Notes under the pieces: model-generated
Seen by the model: only the letters and a program-made list of their open reading frames with translations
Databases searched by the model: none
What the model was told of the DNA's origin: nothing
Source: Marvinbryantia formatexigens
GTDB taxonomy: Bacteria; Bacillota; Clostridia; Oscillospirales; Ruminococcaceae
Reading direction: 5' to 3'
DNA: 49,973 bases
Assembly (NCBI GenBank): GCA_021771035.1
Contig: JAETPU010000022.1
Span: 1-49,973 of the forward strand
Translations under genes and position numbers: made by a program
Part shown: positions 31,601 through 37,318 of the stretch, in pieces
Position numbering within the stretch: the first letter of the stretch is position 1
Layout: each line of letters begins with the position of its first letter

Positions 31601-32976
31601 TCCTTGACGATGTTGAATACCGCGCCGGGGAGGGGATTGCCGCTGTCGTCCAGTTTCATCAACCTGACCTTCACCTTGGCATCATTCTCGAATACCAAAG
31701 CCACATCGGTCCTGCCATCCCAGACAAAGGTCTGCTTGGTCTTGCTGACATCCGGGCTCTTGGTGTACCCCTCCGGCGGAGTGACCTCCTCCGCTGTAAA
31801 GCTGCCGATGGGCATATCCTTCCAGGGCACGTCGGTCAGGTAGCCCCCCGACCCGGTAACATAGGTGCCGGTGAAGTCGTTGTCTATGCCGGTGATTTTG
31901 ATCACCGCTCCGGCTAGGCCCTTGGTGGGATCGTCCGCATCTACCTTGCGGATGCTGCCTTCACCGGTAATCACCGGACTGTCGGTAAAGGTAACGGTCA
32001 CAGTCTTATCGCTGCCGCTGGGCAAGACAACGTACTGCGGTCCGGCGTTGTCAATCTCATAGTCGGTCGGTGGCTCCAATTCAGTCACGGCGAAAGTGCC
32101 GGCCTCCAAATTGGGTACGGTGACGGTGCCGTCGCTCCCTGTCACCACCTCCTTGGAGTAGGAGCCGTTCTCAGAAGCGACGAGAAACCGGGCGCCGGGC
32201 AGGGTCTTGTTGGGGTTGGTACTGTCCACCTTCTTGATGATCAGGCTGTACTTCTCCCGGGTGACGGTCAGCTCGCCCACCATGACAGCCTGCACATCGT
32301 TGGAGGGGTGATAGCTGGAGCCGGGGCCGGTGTAGGAATACTCGTAGACCTCGCAATCGCCCCAGACGCCCTGTGCTCCCAGATCCAGAATATACTGGGC
32401 GCGGTCGCGGAAGGAGATGCCGTCCAGCAGGTCGTCAATACTGGAATAATTCGTATGCTCCAGGTTATTGTAGACGCACACCAGTTCCTCGGCACAGGCG
32501 GTTGCAGGGTCGGAGAGCAGGCCAGTTTTATACCGCCAGACAATGGCCTGCACCCAGGCGTTCATCGTCCAAGTGTAGTCGCTGCCCCACACCTCGTCGC
32601 TGCCGAGGGCAATGGCCTGATCTGTGAACACGCCGCTGGAATGGGCATAGAAATAGGCCATCATCGTCTTGACGGTGGGATCGGAGACGGGCTTGGGGTT
32701 GCCCCATGTGTGGCCCTTTAGCGACCACCCCATCCCTTTTCCCTTTTCGGCGCAGAAGCCCATCGTGCTCTTTCCATTGAGCCCAAAGTGCATCTGATGG
32801 AGATAGCACTCGCCCAGGGCCGGGGAATCGTACTTGACACCGTTGTAAGCGCAGTCATCCATTTTGATGGTGCCAGGGCTGGCGGCGAGAGCTGTGGCCG
32901 GCAGCAGCCCCAGCACACACACCAGCACCAGCAGCAGAGCCGTCATGCGGGTGAGAGAGAAACGCAGTTTTCTCAT
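25624..32976 (-). CDS. Giant thioester / Cna-B repeat adhesin ending in LPKTGY, 2450 aa
   Basis: Signal peptide at residues 1-32 (hydrophobic run, ALA-AS site). Residues 33-235 resemble a Gram-positive thioester adhesin domain: Cys75 in GFCAEKG and Gln143 in WVQAIVW could form the reactive bond that attaches covalently to host or partner amines. About 21 Cna-B/SpaA modules of 75-100 residues follow, each opening with a strand such as LVIKKLDSVT and closing with FYN or FEN, so each could form its own Lys-Asn isopeptide bond. The last 230 residues form a DUF11-like domain and end at LPKTGY with no hydrophobic helix or basic tail. A sortase gene is nearby. GGAAAGGAG precedes the start. Likely role: cell contact for conjugation. 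Confidence 0.92.
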   Translation of the reverse strand: MRKLRFSLTRMTALLLVLVCVLGLLPATALAASPGTIKMDDCAYNGVKYDSPALGECYLHQMHFGLNGKSTMGFCAEKGKGMGWSLKGHTWGNPKPVSDPTVKTMMAYFYAHSSGVFTDQAIALGSDEVWGSDYTWTMNAWVQAIVWRYKTGLLSDPATACAEELVCVYNNLEHTNYSSIDDLLDGISFRDRAQYILDLGAQGVWGDCEVYEYSYTGPGSSYHPSNDVQAVMVGELTVTREKYSLIIKKVDSTNPNKTLPGARFLVASENGSYSKEVVTGSDGTVTVPNLEAGTFAVTELEPPTDYEIDNAGPQYVVLPSGSDKTVTVTFTDSPVITGEGSIRKVDADDPTKGLAGAVIKITGIDNDFTGTYVTGSGGYLTDVPWKDMPIGSFTAEEVTPPEGYTKSPDVSKTKQTFVWDGRTDVALVFENDAKVKVRLMKLDDSGNPLPGAVFNIVKDGQIVGTEETKADGSITVTDVTEGMYAFVEVSAPSPFATLTEPVIAHVDQATINGGGTVTVTASDKKLPNLTILKRDAQTGDMIPDTHFEIKGIHYGYHNDVTTGPDGKAVLSNIPVDSYEVTEISVPDPWVVSDNPTQTIWLEAGDSKELIFDNLKQPLLKISKIEKGTNPAVCIPNTNFLIEAIDGDYRQDVTTGPDGTVELRVAPGSYKITERSVPEPYYVSDTPTQTVSLNSGDEKEVRFENQKKPLLTLKKIDADTQAVIPGTVLTVKALDGTYQDDWTTGADGTVSLRVAPGTYQITEKSVPSPYYLPDKDADRVQTITLSPGDEKTVVFRNRKAPELTIFKENSITGEPIEHAKFHVVYTSNGEAAEAPATIDYGEVFTDSRGEIRVHELGKRLYPGEFTITEVEPADGFQLKEPLTQTVIIHGNESKTVRFQNTPLSALVVWKYDSVTGEPVEGAIFQVRYMSGTSGTGGTVIGTYKTGPGGSFTINRLKAGAYTVEELASDGDHVMDTAPQTAYISGKEQDVVQLYFGNSPKGSLLVKKIDASTHEPLSDCEFFITDSHGTMIGDANGKFVTDSAGTILISNIDPGTTLVVRETRAKENYILDDVPQTATIKAGQTVSLEFRNQPKGSVTLYKFSSLDRRTPLEGVGFKITFANGQAVDNIGGKLSSNGIYYTDAEGQINISGVTGTLVFTEISTIPGYLIDENRKSQTIVVNPDDHQSVYFYNQPVGNLVIKKMSSTTKEPLSDVVIRVTRTDGTVVGESNGEFRTDEEGFIKIPVEPGSYIVQEVKSKPGFLLDDTPKTIEVKGPGTYNIELFNQPLGSLVIHKYSSLDRKTPLAGVQFKVTYAPGCVVDDENGKVSSNGIYYTGPDGTITIKGIVGTVVITEQATIPGYTIDPETRSQTIVVNPDDTQHAYFYNSPKNTLIIEKYLETESGNEPLKGVTFLVTDSSGAVVGNSNGEYISGEDGRVVIAGVEPGTTVNVREIKVPEGVVLDSETKTIKISDDGANILRFYNKKTGYLVVRKLDSVTKQPLANVEFELTYADGSYVDDNFGHLSSKGRFKTNDAGEIRVPVVGTVVVKEVKTLPTHVIDQATQIQTVQVNPADTQTIVVYNEPLCSLTLRKLDAVTGKPVPNTEFTLKDGDGNILGRYTTGADGTVTVTGLMPNSTVVVVESKVPSNYVLDPTPRTIIVRNGSNSVSSGGNTTGGNGNTSNTGNTGTVGGGNDITVENIPKTTLTIEKYLETESGNQPLKGVTFLVTDSSGAVVGPDNGEYTTDENGRIVIPNLEPGITITAKEVKVPDGVVLDSTPKSIEIKGGIGGQTLRFVNKATGYLVIKKLDKLTSQPLAGVEFKLSYASGEYVDDANGHLSSLGLYTTDANGEIRVPVVGTVVVEETKTIPGYTIDPGTKRQVVTVNPADTQTLTVYNTPGTTLTIQKLVTGTKDQPLAGVEFLITDSSGAYVGPNNGIYRTDEYGRIVLSDLKAGTVITAKETKTVDGFVLDSTPKSIEIKEGEGQTLTFYNTPVGGLELIKVSESDKSQRIKGVTFEIRKMDGGLVDTITTGDNGRVFLPMDAGDYYAVEIEAAEGFKIDSTPHYFTVQDGKTTTLTVTNAPFSGIIIHKVNSVTGEGIYDVKFLVYDQNKNPIGEYSTDNEGYIYIDDLTVQGKGKLFIRELEAAPGYELDKEYKTVYVQPGKTIEITWENVPITGQFQIHKFAAEYNEVTGTPAGAPLQGAVYEISEARSGKVVDYITTDARGVAASKPLPLGRYKIVEVTAPAYWQVSGKTFDETLEYSGQIIKVSDYDKPSNLGVVITKRGNAEVLAGSQMRYDFTVANTSNVPLDSYYWHDRIPTDAARATVFTTGTYSARLNYRILYKTNYSGTYQVLASNLLTSSSYSFSLNAIPTQAGEYVTDIYLDFGKVPVGFQSTSNPTLTVQVLGTIANGYQIINRADVGGKYQGTWQTGQATWVTVVRKLTPNPTLPKTGY

Positions 32977-33005
32977 AAATCAAAAGCTCCTTTCCATTTT
33001 TGAGC

Positions 33006-33044
33006 ATAAAAAACGGCCCTCCAGCTTGCGCTGAAAGAGCCGTT
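33006..33044 (-). terminator. Intrinsic terminator between the CAP and adhesin genes
   Basis: On the minus strand AACGGC...CAGC-GCAA-GCTG...GCCGTT forms a stem with a GNRA-type loop and is followed by TTTTTATGC. The adhesin ribosome site follows within 20 bases. Confidence 0.75.
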
Positions 33045-33060
33045 TCCGGTTCCTATTCGG

Positions 33061-33819
33061 TTACGCATAGAAGTTGACGCTGTTTGGGATTCCAACGAAC
33101 ATAAAGCAGTAGGTAATGCCGTCATACTGGGTCACGCCCACGCCAATGCAGTCACAGGCCGGGTCGATCATGGTCTCGAAGTGTCCAGGGGAGCTGATCC
33201 AGTTATCGACAGCCCTCTGGGCGGCGTTGGCTGTGCCAGTGAACACGGTGAGGTTGTCGCCGAAGCCGTAGGGGTAGCCGGCGTCTTTTGCAGCCTGGCA
33301 CTCCTCCTGGGAGTGATGCCAGGTGTAGCGCCGGTCGGAGCAGGTCTGGGCGGCGTTCATCAGGGCCTCGTTGACAGAAAGCTCCGACACGCCGTTGGCG
33401 GTACGGGCCTGATTGATCAGGCGGATCATCTCCAGCCGGATCTCCAGATTGTCCGTCAGGCCGGCGCTGTCCTTCCCAGCGGATGGGGCGGGGTCAGCGG
33501 CGGCAACGGTGAGCGTCAGGGTCCCATATTCCCCGGCCCGGTTTGCGGCGGTGATCTCCGCCGTACCCTCCGACTTGGCGACAGCCACCCAGAAAGTCAG
33601 CACCTGCTCCACCGCCACCGTATCCGGGTCGCTGGAGGTGACAGTGTACGCCGCCCCGCTGGGGCCGATGATCAGACCGCTGCGCTCGCCAATCTCCAGA
33701 GAATTGCCTTTGTAGCTGTTGACGCGGATAGAGTTCGGGGGGGCTGCCGCCCAGGCAGAGACAGCCAGCCCCCAAAAGAGCGCAGCTGCCAGTGCCGCTG
33801 ACATCCATTTTTGTCTCAT
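33061..33819 (-). CDS. Secreted CAP-domain protein, 252 aa
   Basis: Signal peptide (residues 1-25, AWA-AA). Residues 28-105 form an Ig-like/Big-type beta domain, and 125-250 a CAP (SCP/PR1) domain: RLINQARTANGVSELSVNEAL, then RRYTWHHSQEE, GENLTVFTG-like GDNLTVFTG, and WISSPGHFETMIDPACDCIGVG. The HNxxR and GHxxxM elements of the CAP cavity are recognisable. Bacterial CAP proteins are extracellular and mostly of unknown activity; they occur with adhesins. The gene has its own promoter at 33851-33879 and precedes the adhesin. Confidence 0.88.
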   Translation of the reverse strand: MRQKWMSAALAAALFWGLAVSAWAAAPPNSIRVNSYKGNSLEIGERSGLIIGPSGAAYTVTSSDPDTVAVEQVLTFWVAVAKSEGTAEITAANRAGEYGTLTLTVAAADPAPSAGKDSAGLTDNLEIRLEMIRLINQARTANGVSELSVNEALMNAAQTCSDRRYTWHHSQEECQAAKDAGYPYGFGDNLTVFTGTANAAQRAVDNWISSPGHFETMIDPACDCIGVGVTQYDGITYCFMFVGIPNSVNFYA

Positions 33820-33850
33820 AAGAAAACCTCCATTTCTGTTGTGATACTAT

Positions 33851-33879
33851 TTTATACGGTCAGAGACGGAGTTTTTCAA
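33851..33879 (-). promoter_or_regulatory. Promoter of the CAP-protein gene
   Basis: On the minus strand TTGAAA (33879-33874), 17-bp spacer, TATAAA (33856-33851), then AATGGAGG before the start codon. It would let the CAP protein and possibly the adhesin be expressed apart from the T4SS genes. Confidence 0.65.
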
Positions 33880-33888
33880 CAAGCCCGC

Positions 33889-34725
33889 TTACTTTTTTTC
33901 GACCGCCTGCACCACGACCCGGCTCTCCGGGTGGTCGGCCAGACAGGTGGTGAGCGTAATGCGGTTGTCGGCAGTGGACTGGAGATAGCTCCAGTCGGTG
34001 TTGGAGATGATCTTTACCTCCGTGACCGAATAGGTTCGGGTGCCGTAGACGGTGGTGTAGGTGATGGAGTCGCCCTGCTCCAGATCCTTGATGGAGCCAA
34101 TCACATACTTAGCCCCCCGGTTGTGGCCGCAGAAGCAGGCGTTTCCATCCCAGGCGGAGGTGGAGCTGTAATGGCCCAGCCCCTTTTTCATGCTCTCGCT
34201 GGTTTCGCCCTCCCAAACCTTCATGTTGATCTTCAGGGAGGGGATCTTGATGGTGCCGATGCTGCCGTCCTTATAGGCCATGCCCTCCACGCTGGTGTAG
34301 GCGGGCTGCTGATAGGTGGGGGTGGTGGGAACTGTGGGAACGGTGGGGTTGGTGACAGAGGTGGAGCTGCCGGCGCCGGTGCCCTCGACCAGCACCGTGA
34401 TGGGGCCGTTGCCGCCAGCCACGCCGTAGCCGCCGCCGCCCGTCCCAACAGTCTGCTGGAGGCCGGGGAGGATGGTGCGCTCCATCACGCCGGTCATGGT
34501 GGTGCTCTGGACGCCGTACTCCAGCTCCGGCACCTGGTAGTCCACCACATTCTTCCCACCGTAGTTGTACTGGCTGCCGTAGACATCCTCATAGCTGGTG
34601 CTGCCGTAGTAGTCCTGGGGGGCGTCCGTAGTAAAGGAATAGTCCGACGCGAAGGCCGGGACGGTCAGGGACAGCGCCGCCGCCACGGACAGCATCAGCC
34701 CAGCGATTTTTCTGATGTGCTTCAA
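33889..34725 (-). CDS. Sortase with long N-terminal stalk, 278 aa
   Basis: Signal sequence (1-27), a Tyr/Ser-rich region, a Gly- and Pro/Thr-rich linker (about 95-140), and a sortase barrel from about 150: IGTIKIPSLKINMKVWEG, GHYSSTSAWDG, CGHNRG with His201, GDSITYTTVYGTRTYSV, LTTC with Cys261 and ESRVV with Arg269, the complete catalytic triad. Sortases cut LPxTG-type motifs between Thr and Gly and join the protein to wall peptide or to another pilin. The only clear LPxTG protein in the window is the adhesin (LPKTGY). Its start overlaps the 385-aa gene by ATGA. Class is uncertain (D/E-like small barrel). Confidence 0.9.
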   Translation of the reverse strand: MKHIRKIAGLMLSVAAALSLTVPAFASDYSFTTDAPQDYYGSTSYEDVYGSQYNYGGKNVVDYQVPELEYGVQSTTMTGVMERTILPGLQQTVGTGGGGYGVAGGNGPITVLVEGTGAGSSTSVTNPTVPTVPTTPTYQQPAYTSVEGMAYKDGSIGTIKIPSLKINMKVWEGETSESMKKGLGHYSSTSAWDGNACFCGHNRGAKYVIGSIKDLEQGDSITYTTVYGTRTYSVTEVKIISNTDWSYLQSTADNRITLTTCLADHPESRVVVQAVEKK

Positions 34726-35879
34726 GTGGGTTCCTCCTTTTCTTCCGAGGGGTCGAACTCATGCCAGTCCCCAGGGCGGTCCTGGAGGACGGTGTAGGCA
34801 TAGTCAGCCGACCGGTGATGAACGGTGAAGGTCTGGCCCAGCAGCTTCTTTGCCAGGGGCCGCTTGATCTCCACCGCGACAATGCTCTCCGGGTAGGGGT
34901 CCAGTCCGGTGATGTCCACCTCCGGCCGCTGGGGTTCCACCCGGTACTTGGCGATCAGCCTGTAATCTCTGGGCCGGTCGCCGGGGACATAGATGTAGAC
35001 GTTCTTGCGGTGCAGGTACAGGTAGGCCCCGCCCCCGGCCAGCGCCGCCAACAGCAGAATGATAAACAGCGGCCCGATGATGGCAGCGGCGTTCCCACCG
35101 AACAGGGAGCCGCCCTGGCTCCTGACCGGCTCGGTGGGCTGCGGGGTCTCCGGCACGATCTCCGTTCCAACGTAGACCACCGTATAGGTGATGGTGTCCA
35201 CCCCGGAGGCGGTCACAGTCCCCTTGTACTCTGCGGTAGAAACGTAGCCAGTTGCGACCTGATAACTGGTGGAGGCGGAGTAGGTTGCCACAGCCTGATA
35301 GCTGGAGGGGGCCAGCACATCGCCTACCAGATCGGTGCCGATGACCTGCCACTCCACATTGGCGAGGGTCAGCGTCTTGCCGTCCTTGACGGTGGTTGCT
35401 GGAACATAGGACATATCATTCCGGTCCAGCGGCCCGATGGTCTTGGTGGCAGTCACCTTCCCGCTCTTGGTGGCGTAGCCCGCCGCCTCGGTGGTGATGG
35501 TGGTGTGATCCAGGGCCAGCTCGCCGGAAAATTCCCCGTCATCATAGGGGATGCTGGGGGCCAGCTGCTCCAGAACGGTATTGAGGTCCTTTTTTCCTGT
35601 CTCCACCGTCACCGTCTCGGTCACAGCCTTGGTCTCCAGGAAAGTATGTTCATCCTTGGTGGTATAGGCCCAGGTATAGGTGAAGCCGTCGTAGGTAAAC
35701 GACGGCTCCTTCAGTGTCTCCGGGTCTGTACCGGGAGGAAGCTCATAGGTTTTGACGATGCGCTGCTGGCCGTTGAGGTTCTCCACCACCAGACTGACCG
35801 GGACCTCCGAGGCCAGAGCGGTGGTCATCAGCGACAGTGCTAGCAGTACCGACAGCGCCAGATGCCTGAAATGCTTCAT
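34722..35879 (-). CDS. Secreted, membrane-anchored ICE protein, 385 aa
   Basis: A signal peptide (residues 1-23) is followed by a beta-rich outside part of about 240 residues (VSLVVENLNGQQRIVKTYEL, TTITTEAAGYATKSGKVTA) and one membrane helix at about 262-285 (AAIIGPLFIILLLAALAGGG). A cytoplasmic tail of 95 residues contains DYRLIAKYRVEPQRPEVDI and a LAKKLLGQTFTVHH strand. This topology, with the sortase gene overlapping its end, suggests a partner or scaffold of the surface module. No recognised family name. AGGAG precedes the ATG. Confidence 0.8.
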   Translation of the reverse strand: MKHFRHLALSVLLALSLMTTALASEVPVSLVVENLNGQQRIVKTYELPPGTDPETLKEPSFTYDGFTYTWAYTTKDEHTFLETKAVTETVTVETGKKDLNTVLEQLAPSIPYDDGEFSGELALDHTTITTEAAGYATKSGKVTATKTIGPLDRNDMSYVPATTVKDGKTLTLANVEWQVIGTDLVGDVLAPSSYQAVATYSASTSYQVATGYVSTAEYKGTVTASGVDTITYTVVYVGTEIVPETPQPTEPVRSQGGSLFGGNAAAIIGPLFIILLLAALAGGGAYLYLHRKNVYIYVPGDRPRDYRLIAKYRVEPQRPEVDITGLDPYPESIVAVEIKRPLAKKLLGQTFTVHHRSADYAYTVLQDRPGDWHEFDPSEEKEEPT

Positions 35880-35890
35880 AGGCGACTCCT

Positions 35891-37312
35891 TTACAGATTT
35901 TGTTTGATGATTCTGGTGATGATGCCGATTGCGATTCCCTTTTCCTCGTCCAGCCGGGTGACGGCGAAGCTGACATCATCTTTCTTGCCAGGGGTGCGCA
36001 GATCATAACAGGCGTGGGCGATGGCGTTGACGCCGTTGTTGAGCCGGATGTAAACCACACCGCCCCGCACATCGGTGACCCGGCCGGCATAGCGACACTG
36101 GGGCTGGCATTTTTTCACATTGTCCAGATTGGTAGTGGAGGACACACTGCGCACATCGGCGGTGATGGTCATGCCCTTCAGACTGCTCCGGTCAATGGTA
36201 AGCACACGGATCAGGATACGGCTCCCCACACTGAAATGGTCGCGGGCATCACCCAGCCACTCCCAGGAGAGATCGCGGGCCACAATAGCGCACTCCACAC
36301 CGAACGCCTCTACCCGGATGATTTTCTCCGCCACGGCGATTACGCGGGCCTGAACTACCCGGCCCTCATAGATCAGGTGCTCACCCAGGGCATCGGTATC
36401 CATGTAAAAGCTCTGCCGTTTACGGAGCATGGCGTCCTTTCGGCTCGCCACGATACTCCGGGTGTTGGAATCGATGCCCTTCACCATGAAGTCGATCTCA
36501 GCCCCCAGCATAGTGGAAAGCATCCGGTTCAGCCGGCCCATCAGCTCCAGGTACTCCCGGTTGGAGGGCATCTCGCCGGTGTAGAGAAGCATCTCCAGAA
36601 TGGGGATCGCCACCCGGAAACCCTTGTAGTCCACGATTGCCAGCGTCCTGCCGGATTTGGTCTGTTCCACGCCGCCCAGAATGCCGGTGAGAATACGGCG
36701 GGTACGGTAGGCGTTGCGGATCTCATGCCAAACGATTTCTTCCCGCTCCTCCTCCGTCTGAACACGATCACGGGCGTCGATAGTCAGCACGTAATCGCTG
36801 CGCTGGCTGGGGGCAGTCCGCCGGGTACGGGGACGGGCGGTACGTTCCGCCGACGCCCCACCCGCATCGGCGGCCTCCATGGGATTCTGCTCAGAACCAG
36901 GCGATGTCTCCGGAAGCATATCGCCCGCCGGTGCCTCCATCAGAGGAGGGGGATCATCCTGCGGAGCCGGTTCACCGCCCTCCGCAGGAGGGAGGGGAAC
37001 GGTGCTCTCCATCTCATGCAGCAGATTTTCATACTGAGGATCGGCAGCGGAATCTTCCATGGGCGGGTCGCCGGGAGCCTCCTCCGTCACACCGTTGTCT
37101 CCATCGCCCTCAAAAGGGGCCGTCCCTTCTTCCGGGACAGCGGAGTCCTCACCCCCATCGGGCGGCAGCGCACTGTCCGGCAGCTCTTCGCCATTCAATG
37201 CGCCGCCAACCGGAATGGCCTCCTCAGTGCCCTCCGTCGGGGCCTCACCCTCGGGGAGCTGAGGGGTCTCCTCCATCCCAGGGTCATCGGGAACAATCTT
37301 TTTTCTTGCCAT
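35891..37312 (-). CDS. S1-domain RNA-binding protein of the transfer operon, 473 aa
   Basis: Residues 1-170 are acidic, Pro/Glu/Gly-rich and probably unfolded. The rest holds a conserved globular part (residues 175-310) and two S1-type OB domains: YEGRVVQARVIAVAEKIIRV at about 315-375, and CRYAGRVTDVRGGVVYIRLN at about 405-470. S1 domains bind single-stranded RNA or DNA. It sits between the coupling-protein gene and the surface module, so it may serve in regulation or in handling the transferred strand. In view of the terminator-rich leaders it is a candidate for an RNA-level regulator, but that is inference. Confidence 0.85.
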   Translation of the reverse strand: MARKKIVPDDPGMEETPQLPEGEAPTEGTEEAIPVGGALNGEELPDSALPPDGGEDSAVPEEGTAPFEGDGDNGVTEEAPGDPPMEDSAADPQYENLLHEMESTVPLPPAEGGEPAPQDDPPPLMEAPAGDMLPETSPGSEQNPMEAADAGGASAERTARPRTRRTAPSQRSDYVLTIDARDRVQTEEEREEIVWHEIRNAYRTRRILTGILGGVEQTKSGRTLAIVDYKGFRVAIPILEMLLYTGEMPSNREYLELMGRLNRMLSTMLGAEIDFMVKGIDSNTRSIVASRKDAMLRKRQSFYMDTDALGEHLIYEGRVVQARVIAVAEKIIRVEAFGVECAIVARDLSWEWLGDARDHFSVGSRILIRVLTIDRSSLKGMTITADVRSVSSTTNLDNVKKCQPQCRYAGRVTDVRGGVVYIRLNNGVNAIAHACYDLRTPGKKDDVSFAVTRLDEEKGIAIGIITRIIKQNL

Positions 37313-37318
37313 AGGCTG

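Noticed and set aside
29941-31917. 658-codon plus-strand frame and other long plus-strand frames across 25.7-32.7 kb
   Set aside because: Antisense shadows of the repetitive adhesin gene; their apparent internal repeats mirror the Cna-B modules.
25624-32976. Possible CRISPR-like or tandem DNA repeats
   Set aside because: The periodic similarity is about 230-290 bp long, in frame and divergent, as expected of protein modules; there are no short identical repeats with unique spacers.
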